Shown here: one piece after another, positions 11,507 through 21,969 of the stretch
Numbering within the stretch: the first letter of the stretch is position 1
Layout of the letters: each line of letters begins with the position of its first letter
DNA from: Aureobasidium sp. EXF-3400
Lineage: Eukaryota; Ascomycota; Dothideomycetes; Dothideales; Saccotheciaceae
NCBI GenBank assembly: GCA_024195585.1
Contig: SWBL01000035.1
Location: forward strand, 152,421-216,420
Direction of reading: 5' to 3'
Length of the DNA: 64,000 nucleotides
Program-made: the position numbers and the translations under genes
The notes under the pieces: model-generated
Seen by the model: only the letters and a program-made list of their open reading frames with translations
Databases searched by the model: none
Told to the model about the DNA's origin: nothing

Positions 11507-12579
11507 CTAGATGATATTGTCCTCAAGCATCCACCTTCTGACCTCTCTCAAAGAAGACATAGGAGACAACAAAAGCTCTACCACCAGCCCTGCTTCAGCC
11601 AGACGATCACATTGCTCGTTCGTGAGGCACTTTTGATCAGAGACCCCGTTCTCGCTCAACGCGGCATTGACCCTGTCAAGAATACTCTGGGATCGGTTCA
11701 GTACCTGTAGTGTCTGCTTCTTAAACGCTTGGACTCCATCTCCAGTGGTCGAGCTGTTCCAATTTTGTCCCTGCAGCGTGTCGTATCCCAAGAGTTTGAC
11801 CGATTGGCCTGAACTGGTCTCGTGGAAGTCCTTGGTCCAAGTCTTGCTTGCCTCGACGAACAGAACCTCAAGTGTCGCTTTAACCCCATATGTCTCGTCC
11901 GTTCTTGATGAGAAGCTTGATGTACTGAGAAGTATACCAGTCTCCCCACCAATGCGGTAGCCGGCCAGATAGTAATCTCCGTAACGCTCGCAGAATTTTG
12001 CATAGCCACCGCCATGCTTGATCATGATCATAGCCTCAGTCGTCAGCTTTGGGGACCTCAGTAGCTGGATGCTGCCGGCCCTGACACTGGAACGGATCGA
12101 TTGCTTCTCGGACTAGCCTACCCATCAGCGATTGATACACGGAGGATGCTTAGTTTGTGAGAAAGCCAACTTACATCGTTATTCTCTTGTATATTTTTGT
12201 CGTACGTCCCTTTCACAGAGACCGAAGCGAGGAAAGGTAGGCCCACGCCCACGCCGAACCCAAGACTGAGGTGATCGCCAGTCTCACACTGACGCCTTGT
12301 GCTCACGGATTTGTACGTCGCGACTGTGCCATGTTCGCTGTCCAGTATTTTGGGAATCATGTAAAGGTCTGCAAGTACAAATGGCGTATCTTGGACCCAG
12401 GGACTGCCAAAGCTCTGGAGTCGGGATTGGTAGCAAGTGCCTAGGCGCACTTTCTCCTGGTGCCATGGTAGGATTATGGGCATGTGCTGCCTTGCGAGTC
12501 GCTCGATCTCATCCTCGTCTACATCGTCGAGCGCTAATCCGGCGAAATCAGCATCTGTAGTTAGGTTAATTCCCAGCAT
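11507..12579 (-). CDS. Short MACPF-like protein adjacent to the lectin-bearing one
   Basis: Model: complement(join(11507..12112,12175..12579)), 336 residues. The intron at 12113-12174 (62 nt, GTAAGT..CTAG, phase 0) is well supported: an in-frame TAG next to its 3' end rules out other acceptors, and the frame continues as QENND then SEKQSIRSSVRAG. The middle (HLSLGFGVGVGLPFLASVSV, then YGDYYLAGYRIGG near residue 185) carries the MACPF signature spacing YG-x2-[FY]-x6-GG, like its neighbour. There is no evident signal peptide and no lectin domain. MACPF domains are about 350 residues, so this protein is roughly one domain. It may act with the large neighbour, which is inference from position and shared motif. 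It could also be an independent family member. Confidence 0.75.
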
Positions 12580-13960
12580 AGTAGCGGTGGATGAAGAAGG
12601 ATGAGTCGGGGAGTCGAAAGCAATAATGCACGCTTCCTATCGTGAGCCAGTTGATGATCTTGCACCGTCCAGCGTGAAAAAGTATGATAAGTACGAAGGT
12701 ATGTGAGTGCTAGATAATTTCATGTTTCAGGTCTGCCAGTGATTAGCCACTGCAATGCTGGTGGTCCATATCAGAAAGAGGCAACAGTCCACACAGGGCA
12801 GTTCTACTTTGGCTTTACCAGCCGCACGCTGGCGCACCCGTGTGGACCTGCAGCTACGTTGCTGTTGTCATTGATGAAGGCAACGTGAAAGCGGAACTCG
12901 CTGCGGAGCTGTTGCTAACGTGCTTGATGCGACGCAGTCGGCGACCGTTTAGAATGATCGTAGACTATACGTTGCGATCCACTTCTATCAAGCCTTGATG
13001 CCGATAACATCCGACAACGAGCTTTGCTCGGCTGAACGATATTGGACATTGAAAAGCACGGGCAAACATGACATCTCACTTCGCTCGTATTTATCCAATT
13101 CCAGCGAGAATTGTAGCGAGAAGAGAGCCGCGGCGGACAAGCTTTGGAGAAGGCGGGTAAGAGTGACCGAAAAACGGACCGGGATTGCTTGAACTGGGGG
13201 GCTCGGCGGGGTATGCATATAACCTTCTTCCTCGGCACGTCCAGGGCTTTTCGACAAGAAGGCGAGGAGCTGTTTCCCACCTTCGTCATGCTGGCTGGCG
13301 CGAGGATTCGAAGGAGCCTTGATGACTGCTTGTTGTCCGGCTGTCGAGGAAGCGACTTCAGGATACGGCCGCAGTCAATGGCAACGAGTCTCGAGGTGAG
13401 AGATCTTGAGGTAGAGGTCAAGAAAAGACACTCCGATGCTCGGCATACTTCTTCTCGGACCGGCAGAGCGCAGGAACTGTTCTCCAGGGCTCCGCGATCA
13501 GCGATATATCGAGTACCCGGATGGCAAGTCGGATGTTGATCACTGGATGTTGAATGTGGCAAGCCCATGGGACGGAAGCTTGGGGAGGATGATCTCCGCG
13601 ATCACTCCATGTTCAACCCACATGGCGGGGCACCGGTTCGAAGCATTGACGATGAAGTACTTGCTAGCTCACCTATTCCTGCCTCTTTTGCTGACTTGGC
13701 ACGAGTTACTGCTGATGTCAAGTGAAAGTGGCTTGCTTCTAACTGGGAAAGAGCGTGTACGACAGCCAAGCGTGTGCTTGTGACGCCCGAACATCGACCA
13801 AGTGAAAGTTTACCCGAGTACCTACAAGCGAAACTTTGTCTAGTTGATGATCAACAACGTGCGTATATAAGTACTCGCCATGGTGCTGTTTCTCTCCTCC
13901 TCTGACACCCAACAAGTCCTTGTCGTTCTGCTACTCTGTCTCCTCGAGGCTACTGACAGA
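12580..13960. other. Shared upstream region of the short MACPF-like and alpha-glucosidase genes
   Basis: The two flanking genes are divergent, so this 1.38-kb stretch should hold both promoters. GCGGGG near 13625 fits the CreA consensus. Open frames on both strands around 12915-13783 look like chance frames. Confidence 0.45.
13864..13871 (+). promoter_or_regulatory. TATA-box-like element upstream of the GH31 gene
   Basis: TATATAAG lies 97 bases before the proposed start ATG at 13961. An in-frame ATG at 13880 is only 8 bases after it, too close to be in the transcript if this is the TATA box. That is why I start the protein at 13961. Confidence 0.5.
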
Positions 13961-16900
13961 ATGATGTTCCCTTCGTTCAAGAGGGCTACCCTCTTTGCTC
14001 TGCCTGCCGCGGCAGCAATCTCCCAGACGACCACACAGACGGCCTCGTCTGAACCCATTCCTACAAAGCCAATGGACCAAGGTCCTCTCGTTTCCTCTTG
14101 GTCTGGCGCCACTGCATCGATTCTCGTCAACGGAACGCTCTCTACGTAAGTTTCCAAAGATCTCTTTCCTTTGCGTGCCAAAACCCGAGAACTCAAACAT
14201 TGACCTTCATGAACAGTTTTACTGCTCAGTACACCCTCCCAGCTTCTGTTGATTATGGTGCAAACTTGCTTCCCAACGTCGAGGACCCCGAGGCCAAAGT
14301 TGCGCAGAACATCTGTCCTGGTTACAAGGCATCGGATGTTGAGCACAACGAGTATGGCTTCACAGCCACTTTGTCTCTTGCAGGACAAGCTTGTAACATC
14401 TACGGCAATGACGTTGATGTCCTCAATCTCACTGTCGCCTACCAGTCTGCCCACCGTTTGGCAGTCGAAATCACACCTGCTCACATCACTTCTGAAAACG
14501 CTAGCTGGTACATCTTGCCTTCTGAGCAAGTCTACAAGCCCGAGCAGGGTGTTCCCGATGAGGCTACCGAGGACATTGATCTTCAGTTTGTCTGGTCCAA
14601 CGACCCTACCTTCAGCTTCGCCGTCTTGAGAAAGTCGACTGGTGATGTTATCTTCTCCACCGAGGGCACCGTGCTGGTCTTCGAGGATCAGTACGTTGAG
14701 TTTGTTTCCGAGCTGCCCCAAAACTATAATCTCTATGGTTTGGGAGAGCGACTTCACGGAATCAGACTGGGCGACAACCTGACCGCCACTATGTTCGCAG
14801 CCGACAATGGAAACCCTGTCGACAGAAACCTCTACGGTAAGAGAAAACAACAAATTCATTCGATATAATCACCCCGTACTGACAAAACTTCAGGTACCCA
14901 CCCCTTCTACCTGGACACCAGATACTACGAAAAGGATCCCGAGACTAGTGCTTTGTCTCTCTTGACCGGAAATGCAAGCACCAATGCCAGCTACATCTCG
15001 TACAGTCATGGTGTTTATCTGAGAAACGCCCACGGTCAGGAGCCCATCCTCAACGCTGGAAACATCACTTGGAGAACTCTTGGTGGAAACATCGATCTCT
15101 ACTTCTTCGACGGACCTACTCAGGCCGAGGTCACCAAGCAATACCAGACTGGTGCTATTGGTCTGCCTGCTATGCAGCAGTACTGGACCTTCGGCTACCA
15201 CCAATGCCGCTGGGGCTACAAGAACTGGACCATGATGCAAGAAGTTGTCGACAACTTTGCCAAGTTCAGCATTCCTATGGAGACCATCTGGAACGATATT
15301 GACTACATGTTCCAATACCGCGACTTCGAGAACGATCCCAACACCTTCCCTTACGATCAGGGTGAGAAGTTCATCGACGGTCTGCACGCCAACGGTCAGC
15401 ACTACGTTACCATCATCGATTCGGCCATCTACATCCCCAACCCCGACAACGCTACCGATGCCTACTCCGTCTACACCATAGGAGATGAGATGGATGTATT
15501 CATGAAGAATGCTGATGGTTCTGAATACATTGGTGCTGTCTGGCCCGGCTTCACTGTCTTCCCTGATTGGCACGCTGAGAATGCCACCAAGTGGTGGACC
15601 GAATCTCTCAAGGCCTGGCACGAGAAGGTTCAAGTTGACGGTATCTGGATCGACATGTCAGAGGTCAGCTCCTTCTGCGTTGGCAGCTGCGGTACTGGTA
15701 ACCTGCACTTGAACCCTGTCCACCCTCCCTTCCACCTTCCTGGTGAACCCGGCTCGATTGATTATGGCTACCCCGAGGGCTTCAACGTCACCAACGCCAC
15801 TGAAGCCGCCGTTGCTTCGTCAATGGCAGCCGCACAAGCATCTGCCAACTTGGCCGAGCAAGGAACTTCGACTACCACTTCTACTCCTTACCTCAGAACC
15901 ACACCTACTCCAGGAGTCCGCAATGTTGACCACCCTCCTTACGTCATCAACAACCAGCTTGGCGATTTGGCTGTCCACGCAGTCGCTCCCAATGCTACTC
16001 ACAGTGATGGTGTGCAAGAGTACGACGTACACAACCTTTTCGGTTATGAGATCTTGAACGCAACCTACCTGGCTTTGACCCAGGTTATCCCGGCCAAGCG
16101 CCCCTTCATCATTGGACGCAGTACCTTCTCCGGAGCTGGCCAATTCGCTGGACACTGGGGCGGTGACAACTACGCTACTTGGGAGTCCATGCTCTTCAGT
16201 ATTCCTCAGGCTCTCGACTTCTCCCTCTTCGGTATGCCCATGTTTGGTGCTGACACTTGTGGCTTCTCTGGCAACTCGGATGAGGAACTTTGCAATCGCT
16301 GGATGCAGATGAGTGCCTTCTTCACTTTTTACCGCAACCACAACACTTTGGGTGACAACTCTCAAGAGCCTTACATCTGGGCATCTGTGATCGACGCTAG
16401 TAAGAAGGCTATGGCTATCAGATACTCTCTCCTGCCATACATGTATACCTTGTTCCATGCCGCACACACCACTGGAAGTACCGTCATGCGCGCCATGGCT
16501 TGGGAATTCCCCAACGACCCCAGTCTCGTCGATGCTAACCGTCAATTCATGCTCGGACCCAGTTTGCTCATCACACCTGTTCTGTCACCTCTGGTCACCA
16601 GCGTGAACGGCGTGTTCCCCGGCAGCAAGGATGGAGTCGTCTGGTACGACTGGTACAACCAAACCGCCGTCACCGCCACCCCTGGCGCCAACGTCACCAT
16701 GGACGCACCCCTCGGTCACATCAACGTTCACATCCGCGGCGGCAGCGTCTTGCCTCAACAAGAAGCCGGTCTCACCACCACCGAGTGTAGAAACAGCCCT
16801 TGGAGCGTCATTGCCGCTCTCTCCGCCGAAGGTACTGCTACTGGTAGTTTGTACATCGACGACGGCGAAAGCATCATCCAGAACGCAACTCTGTTCGTCG

Positions 16901-17142
16901 ACTTCAGCGCCGAGAACCAGCGCCTCTACGCTTCAGCACGTGGTCTTTGGCAGGAGAAGAATGCTCTTGCTAACATCACTGTCCTGGGTGTTCAGTCTGC
17001 ACCTAAGAACGTGTCGCTGAATGGCCAGGCTTTGATGTCTGGTGTTGCTTACAATGCTACCAGCAAGGTCCTCAAGGTCACTGGACTGCAGAATGCCACT
17101 TCTTCTGGCGCATGGGCCAAGGATTGGGTTCTTGAGTGGTAA
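13961..17142 (+). CDS. Secreted GH31 alpha-glucosidase (maltase type), 3 exons
   Basis: Model: join(13961..14145,14217..14836,14894..17142), 1017 residues. Introns of 71 nt (GTAAGT..ACAG) and 57 nt (GTAAGA..TCAG) keep the frame. The N-terminus MMFPSFKRATLFALPAAAAI is a signal peptide, so the enzyme is secreted or in the cell wall. The GH31 nucleophile motif appears as DGIWIDMSEVSSFC near residue 519. The second active-site block is RSTFSGAGQFAGHWGGDN near 677, containing the acid/base Asp of GDN. Many NxT/S sequons fit an extracellular glycoprotein. It should release glucose from the non-reducing ends of maltose and short alpha-glucans. Fungal enzymes of this type are usually induced by maltose and repressed by glucose; I found no clear AmyR site. 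Confidence 0.95.
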
Positions 17143-17454
17143 AAGAGAGATGGAAAAAGAGGAGACTTACATGACTTGATGATAAAAAGAACCCCAGATA
17201 AAGAAAGGTGGTTTCAAATGATGAGAGGCAAAGTTCCTCAAGAAGATGTATAATATAGCCTTTTGCTCATACAAAAACGAAAGAGTTTACACAACATTTG
17301 CAGCACAGTTCCAAGGATATTCCATACCGGTATCGTGATTCTCAGCAGTTTAAAATATACAAACTCCCTTCGTTAATTGTATTACCCATATTTCATGTAC
17401 TTGCAGCAACCATATCCATATCCATATCCATATCCACACTCCTCATACGAGTAT
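17143..17454. other. Intergenic region between convergent genes
   Basis: It contains the 3' ends of the alpha-glucosidase and SacI genes and a hexamer repeat. No gene is seen. Confidence 0.5.
17410..17436. repeat. Hexanucleotide microsatellite (CCATAT)n
   Basis: About four perfect copies of CCATAT lie in the intergenic space, just past the stop codon of the SacI gene. Confidence 0.85.
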
Positions 17455-20400
17455 CTACGACCAAACTAACTTCTTCAACGAATACCCCAAACTCTCCAGA
17501 TAACCCGTACTCTTCCTCGCCTCAGCCACAGAAATAACATCTTTCTGCTCCACTGTCAACCTCTTCTCTTCCTCTCCCTCCCCTCCATCCTTCTTCGCAG
17601 CTTTATTCCCCAACCTCTCAATTTCCTCACAAATATGCTTCACCATCTCTGCCTCTGACATCTCACCCTCTGCATTTTTGCCCTTGGAAGCAGAGTTACG
17701 TGGTGGCAGAGCTTTGAATGCCAAAACCCTACTTTCTGCAGGTTTAAGTGGTGTTTTCTTTGCGTCGTCTTCGGCATTGGAAGCTTCTTTTTCATTTGCC
17801 AGAGAGCGAGTGTTTGTGCGAACCATAGCAGGCGTGGTACTCGAGTACCTCACGCAAAAACCCACGTTTTTGTTTGCGTCGAGGTGAGTAGGTCCCAATG
17901 TCGAAGTAATATAAGTTCCATAATTGACGCTCGAGATATCCAAGAGCGACACGCGTTCAAAGGAACCCACTTTTTCTGTATCCCAGTCAAAGCGGCAGAA
18001 ATAGAGTGCAGAATCCGTGAGCAACACAATGCATTCTTCAAAAGGCAATGCACGCAGTGTGTTTGCGGAAGCGGGACAAGATAATGTCCACCCAGATATC
18101 ATATCCGCAGAATCTTCAAGAACAATGCGCACACAGGTTTCAATGGCGCTTTGACGTATCCTCCCCATATCGAGGGCGTAGTCTTGATTCATCATGTCAG
18201 TTTCGAATTCGTCGAATACGGAAGAGCCAGCATTGCCTAGCCAGAAATCAATGCATGTTTGCAGGAAGTAGTCGCCGAAAATGTTGTTGTAGTAGCGGTT
18301 TAGTGTTAGGCTGAAGTCAGTGAGGGCGCCTTGCCAGTTGCGCTTGCGGGTGCGTGTGAAGTCTCCTTTGAGCGCGGCGGTGCCTGCGTATTGTCGGGAA
18401 ATGGCGTCGCCGTTGTCGGCCCAGAGGTTGTTGTACCATGATGTTTTTGGGTCGGTTTGGAGGTTGATTGAGAGACCCATTTCGGCGAGTTGGTCTTGGA
18501 GAGCATGGCCTGCTGCGCCGGATTGAACGACGTTGGTTCGGTCCAGGCAGTCCATGCAGTTTGTTCTTAGGACGCCGGTCTGAGTGCTGACGAATCTGCC
18601 GTCTTGCTGGACAGTCCATCCGAATTTCTGCATTGCTGGCCGCAGAGTATCCATGAGGACTGACACATTCTCAAACTTCATACCTTTGCAGACAGTGTGG
18701 AAATCGAACCAGTAAAACCCAACCTGTTTGCCAGAAACACCTCCAGAACTGTTCAGACTGTTTGCGTGCTTCTCATACGACTCTCCAATCTTTGCTTCTG
18801 TGCCGTGCTTGTCGACCAACGATGCACACTGAACCTCGCCATAACGCTCGAGCATGTTGGAAAAGTGTTTCTCGAATGCAGCTTGATTGGTCGCTTCGGA
18901 ACCATATTGGATAGGAATCGGTTTGAAGCTGTAAGGGCTTTGCGAGAAGAACAGAGGGATGGAGCCTCTGACCTGCAGGAAGGAGAAGACCTTGTCTTTG
19001 GTGCTCCAAGAAGGTGTAGCAAGAATCTGTTCGGTCTCAACATTGTTGGCGACATTGCCATCATCATCGATGCCACGACGAAGGTAGCGTAGTCCTGCGC
19101 GTTTCACGGAACGCCTCGAGATCAAGGTCAGGAGTAGCTCCTTTGCTTGCGACTTGTCGTCGGTTGTGCTCGCAGTCTCTTTCTGGGCATCTTCCTGGAC
19201 CTTGACAACTTCTGCTGCCTCTTGCTTCGCCTCGACTATCTTGTTTTCTGCATTCTCAGCTGCGTCGATGGTGAACGCGCGTTGGCCGATAAAGCCTTGG
19301 ATAACGGGTAGAACGAGGTTGTGCTGGCCGGCTTCGATAAGCGGCTCGGTCAAGTTGTGGTTCCAGAAGTACTAAGACTGTCAGCTCATTTTCAGCACGA
19401 GGATGCTGAGAAAATTACTTACCAAAGGATCGAAACGCTTGTAAAGAGGCACCGAGGCGGAGGTCGACTCCTGTCGTGAAAGGCTGCGTGAAAGGTCGTA
19501 ATCGTAAGAGAAGTAAAAGCTTCGTGAAGTAAAGTACAAGTTTGTTGTCTTGAGGATTCTGGGAATGAGAGTAGCAAGGGTGGTGTCGCCAGGTGCGACG
19601 GGCGTTGGCTCGACCGCAGGCTGTTCCTCGGTCGTTGAAGAGGGTTGAGTCTGGGTGTCGACAGGTGCGCTCTCGACCTCATCCTTCTTGTCGTCCGGCA
19701 AAGAGTCCTGGGCTTGCTTTTTCTGCTCCATGGACAGGTCGTCCTCGTTGGCGCTCATGCCTTGCTTGCGAATGCCATCAGACTTCCAGCCGCCCTTGGA
19801 GAACCATCGCTGGGCAAAGCGACCGTATTGACCCTTATTCTTTATCACGTCGGCGACAACGGTGGTAGCCTTGTTCACAGAGCCCTTGGGTACATTCAGC
19901 GGCTCGTCTGGCATCTCGACCGATGCATTGTCGTCGTGTTCATCATCTGCAGCTGAACTGCTCGAGTCGTCTTCGTCGTCGCTGGTGTCGAGAGACTCGG
20001 GCTTGTTGCTCTTCAGAGTCGACTTTGCGTGTTGGATGGCATGTTGTGCTTCTGACTGCGAAGTCAAAGGAATGAGAGCGACATTGGTGATGACGTAGAT
20101 GGGTTTGCCGCGGATCTGAGCGACCTGCTCACGCTTCGAGATAGCGACGAGGTATGAGGAGGAAGCGAGATTCAAGAGACCTGGAGACTCGTCAGAGAAA
20201 AGAAGACTTCGAGTCAATGTCATGCATACCGAGAAGACCATGAGCTTCGAGCCCTTCGCTATTCGAGTCGTCCGAGTGCTGCTGGAGCGAAGGGCTGATG
20301 TTGTGTGTCTTGTAGTCGATCTTTACAGGAGGAGGCGAGGATTGTTGGTTTCGCTGAGAAAGAGGTTGCAACAGCAGACCGTCTGCCGTCGCGCAGCTGT

Positions 20401-20476
20401 GTAACAGTCAGTATCACCGAAACATGTTTCTCTGAGCCAGCACTTACATTACGAGTTTGCGAACCAGACCAGGCAT
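17455..20476 (-). CDS. SacI-domain phosphoinositide phosphatase with hSac2-like region, 4 exons
   Basis: Model: complement(join(17455..19371,19423..20180,20230..20396,20448..20476)), 956 residues. Introns are 51, 49 and 51 nt. The first exon has only 29 nt (MPGLVRKLV). The Sac domain includes RGKPIYVITNVALIPL near the N-terminus and the catalytic CX5R(T) loop RTNCMDCLDRTNVVQSG near residue 591. Past about residue 700 a second conserved part (MISGWTLSCPASANTLRALP; CIVLLTDSALYFCRFDWDTE) resembles the hSac2 region of INPP5F-type proteins. It should dephosphorylate phosphoinositides on internal membranes. An acidic low-complexity stretch (DEDDSSSSAADDEHDDN) splits the Sac domain, which makes the protein longer than yeast Sac1 (about 620 residues). 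No C-terminal membrane anchor like that of Sac1 is seen. Confidence 0.92.
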
Positions 20477-21094
20477 TGCTACAGCATCCGTTGCATCTGG
20501 CGATGTCTTGAATTCAGACTGGTTCATCAAATCTTCCGACTGATGTCTTGGTATTCTTCCTCCTCTGAACGATCTTGTCGAATGTTTTGCAACTCCGAAG
20601 CTCGATGACGTCTGCTCGATTTCGATGGCCTGATTCTTCGGCTTCCCTTATTTTATTCTGCTCCTACAGCAACGCGTGTAATTGTCTGTCAGTAGACGCC
20701 TGAGATCGTTCTCTCAGTCTGTCTATCAAGAAGCAACAGAGTATGTGCAAGAAATGCACAGGTGTCGGCCGTCTTGTAGTTTGTTCGTCTTGCCGGTCTC
20801 ATGACCCCCGCTTCCACGCCAACCTCTGCCGTTTCTTACCCGACGTGTCGACGACTGCACATCCACATTGACATTAGCATCACAAGGTAGACCCCGCTGC
20901 TAACAACTACTGCGTAAAAGCTATAGTAGCCATGAACAGGTAATTGCTAAATTCATTCGAGAAGTCCTTGGTCCTCATCTCATGCCAACTCTAGCTCGAC
21001 CGCTCTTCGGCTATGCCGTCTCAAACCAAAGCACGCATATTGTTTCCAAAGAGCCTTCACAAAAAACGTCCAATCGAGCTCCATCATCGACAGA
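20477..21094. other. Divergent upstream region of SacI and amidohydrolase genes
   Basis: It holds the promoters of two divergent genes and probably the unresolved first exon of the amidohydrolase gene. Confidence 0.5.
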
Positions 21095-21937
21095 ACGCCA
21101 GCGGGTGCCTGGGACAGTCATATGCATGTGACATCTCCCGAGTACCCTCTAGCAAAATCAGCTGCATACAAACCATCCTTGCATAGTCTAGACCATGCCA
21201 TGGCTTTCGAAAAAACAATTGGTATAAGCAACATCGTACTCGTCCAACCGTCAATCTATGGAAACGACAACTCCTGCCTCCTGGACGCGCTGAAGGAAAT
21301 CGGGCCTGACCATGGTCGAGGTGTGGTAGCATTCGATCCCGACGACACTGACGGCGACACATTGCAGCAATGGCACAGTCTCGGTGTTCGAGGCGTCAGA
21401 CTGAACTTCAAGTCCACAAATGAACCATTTGATCCGGACACTGTCAAAAAGACTCTGCGCAGGTATGCGGCAGTTGTAAAGCCGCTCGGCTGGGTGATTG
21501 AGCTGTTCATCGATGTCGAGCAACTTCGCTTCTTAAGCGATATCATACCTGAGCTCGGAGTCAAGTTTTGCATTGCTCATTTCGGCGCTCCCGATATGAA
21601 ACGATGGAAGTCATATCCTTCAGATGCGTCGAAGGTGCCTGGCATGCAGCATTTGACGGCACTCTTGTCACAGGCTGACAATACCTGGGTCAAACTCTCA
21701 GGTCATTATCGCTATGATCCTTCAGTTGACAGCATGGCTGGTACCGAAGCACTCGCCAAGTTGTTGTTGACAACTGCAAAAGACAAAATGGTCTTTGCAT
21801 CAGACTGGCCGCATACACGCTTCGAGGGCTTGGATGTCAAGCCTTTCGTTTCCAGGTGTCTCGATTGGGCAGAAGAGCTCGATGCGAAAGACCTGCTATT
21901 CCGTGATAATGCGAAGGTTCTGTGGGACTGTGCTTGA
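21095..21937 (+). CDS. Amidohydrolase-2 family, sugar-lactonase / pyrone-lactonase-like (5' end uncertain)
   Basis: The conserved part starts with AGAWDSHMHVTSPEYPLA, whose His-x-His is the metal-site motif of amidohydrolases. The frame is open from 20951 but has no ATG before 21122. Starting at 21122 would lose the first His, so an upstream exon is likely. One option is ATG at 20933 with a 114-nt intron (20940-21053), which gives MNTFTKNV... in frame, though its acceptor is poor. Later motifs are LVQPSIYGNDNSCLLDAL, GVRGVRLNF, CIAHFGAP and VFASDWPHTRFEGL. This is the COG3618 pattern, which includes 2-pyrone-4,6-dicarboxylate lactonase and sugar-acid lactonases. The product is probably a lactone hydrolase. 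The dehydrogenase at 24.6 kb and the regulator between them may be functional partners. Confidence 0.85.
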   Translation, partial: TPAGAWDSHMHVTSPEYPLAKSAAYKPSLHSLDHAMAFEKTIGISNIVLVQPSIYGNDNSCLLDALKEIGPDHGRGVVAFDPDDTDGDTLQQWHSLGVRGVRLNFKSTNEPFDPDTVKKTLRRYAAVVKPLGWVIELFIDVEQLRFLSDIIPELGVKFCIAHFGAPDMKRWKSYPSDASKVPGMQHLTALLSQADNTWVKLSGHYRYDPSVDSMAGTEALAKLLLTTAKDKMVFASDWPHTRFEGLDVKPFVSRCLDWAEELDAKDLLFRDNAKVLWDCA

Positions 21938-21969
21938 TCACACAGTCAGAATATACTCCCGGACCATTT

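Noticed and set aside
12915..13568. 217-codon minus-strand frame in the alpha-glucosidase upstream region
   Set aside because: No recognisable domain, poor codon pattern, and an overlapping plus-strand frame of similar quality. Position fits a promoter region.
13880..13960. Alternative start of the alpha-glucosidase 27 codons upstream
   Set aside because: It lies only 8 bases after the TATA-like element, and the shorter form already begins with a good signal peptide.
13840..14859. 339-codon minus-strand open frame over the alpha-glucosidase
   Set aside because: It is antisense to the GH31 exons and resembles no protein. The plus strand gives a complete enzyme.
15820..16545. 241-codon minus-strand frame within the alpha-glucosidase
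   Set aside because: It is an antisense shadow of the conserved catalytic region.
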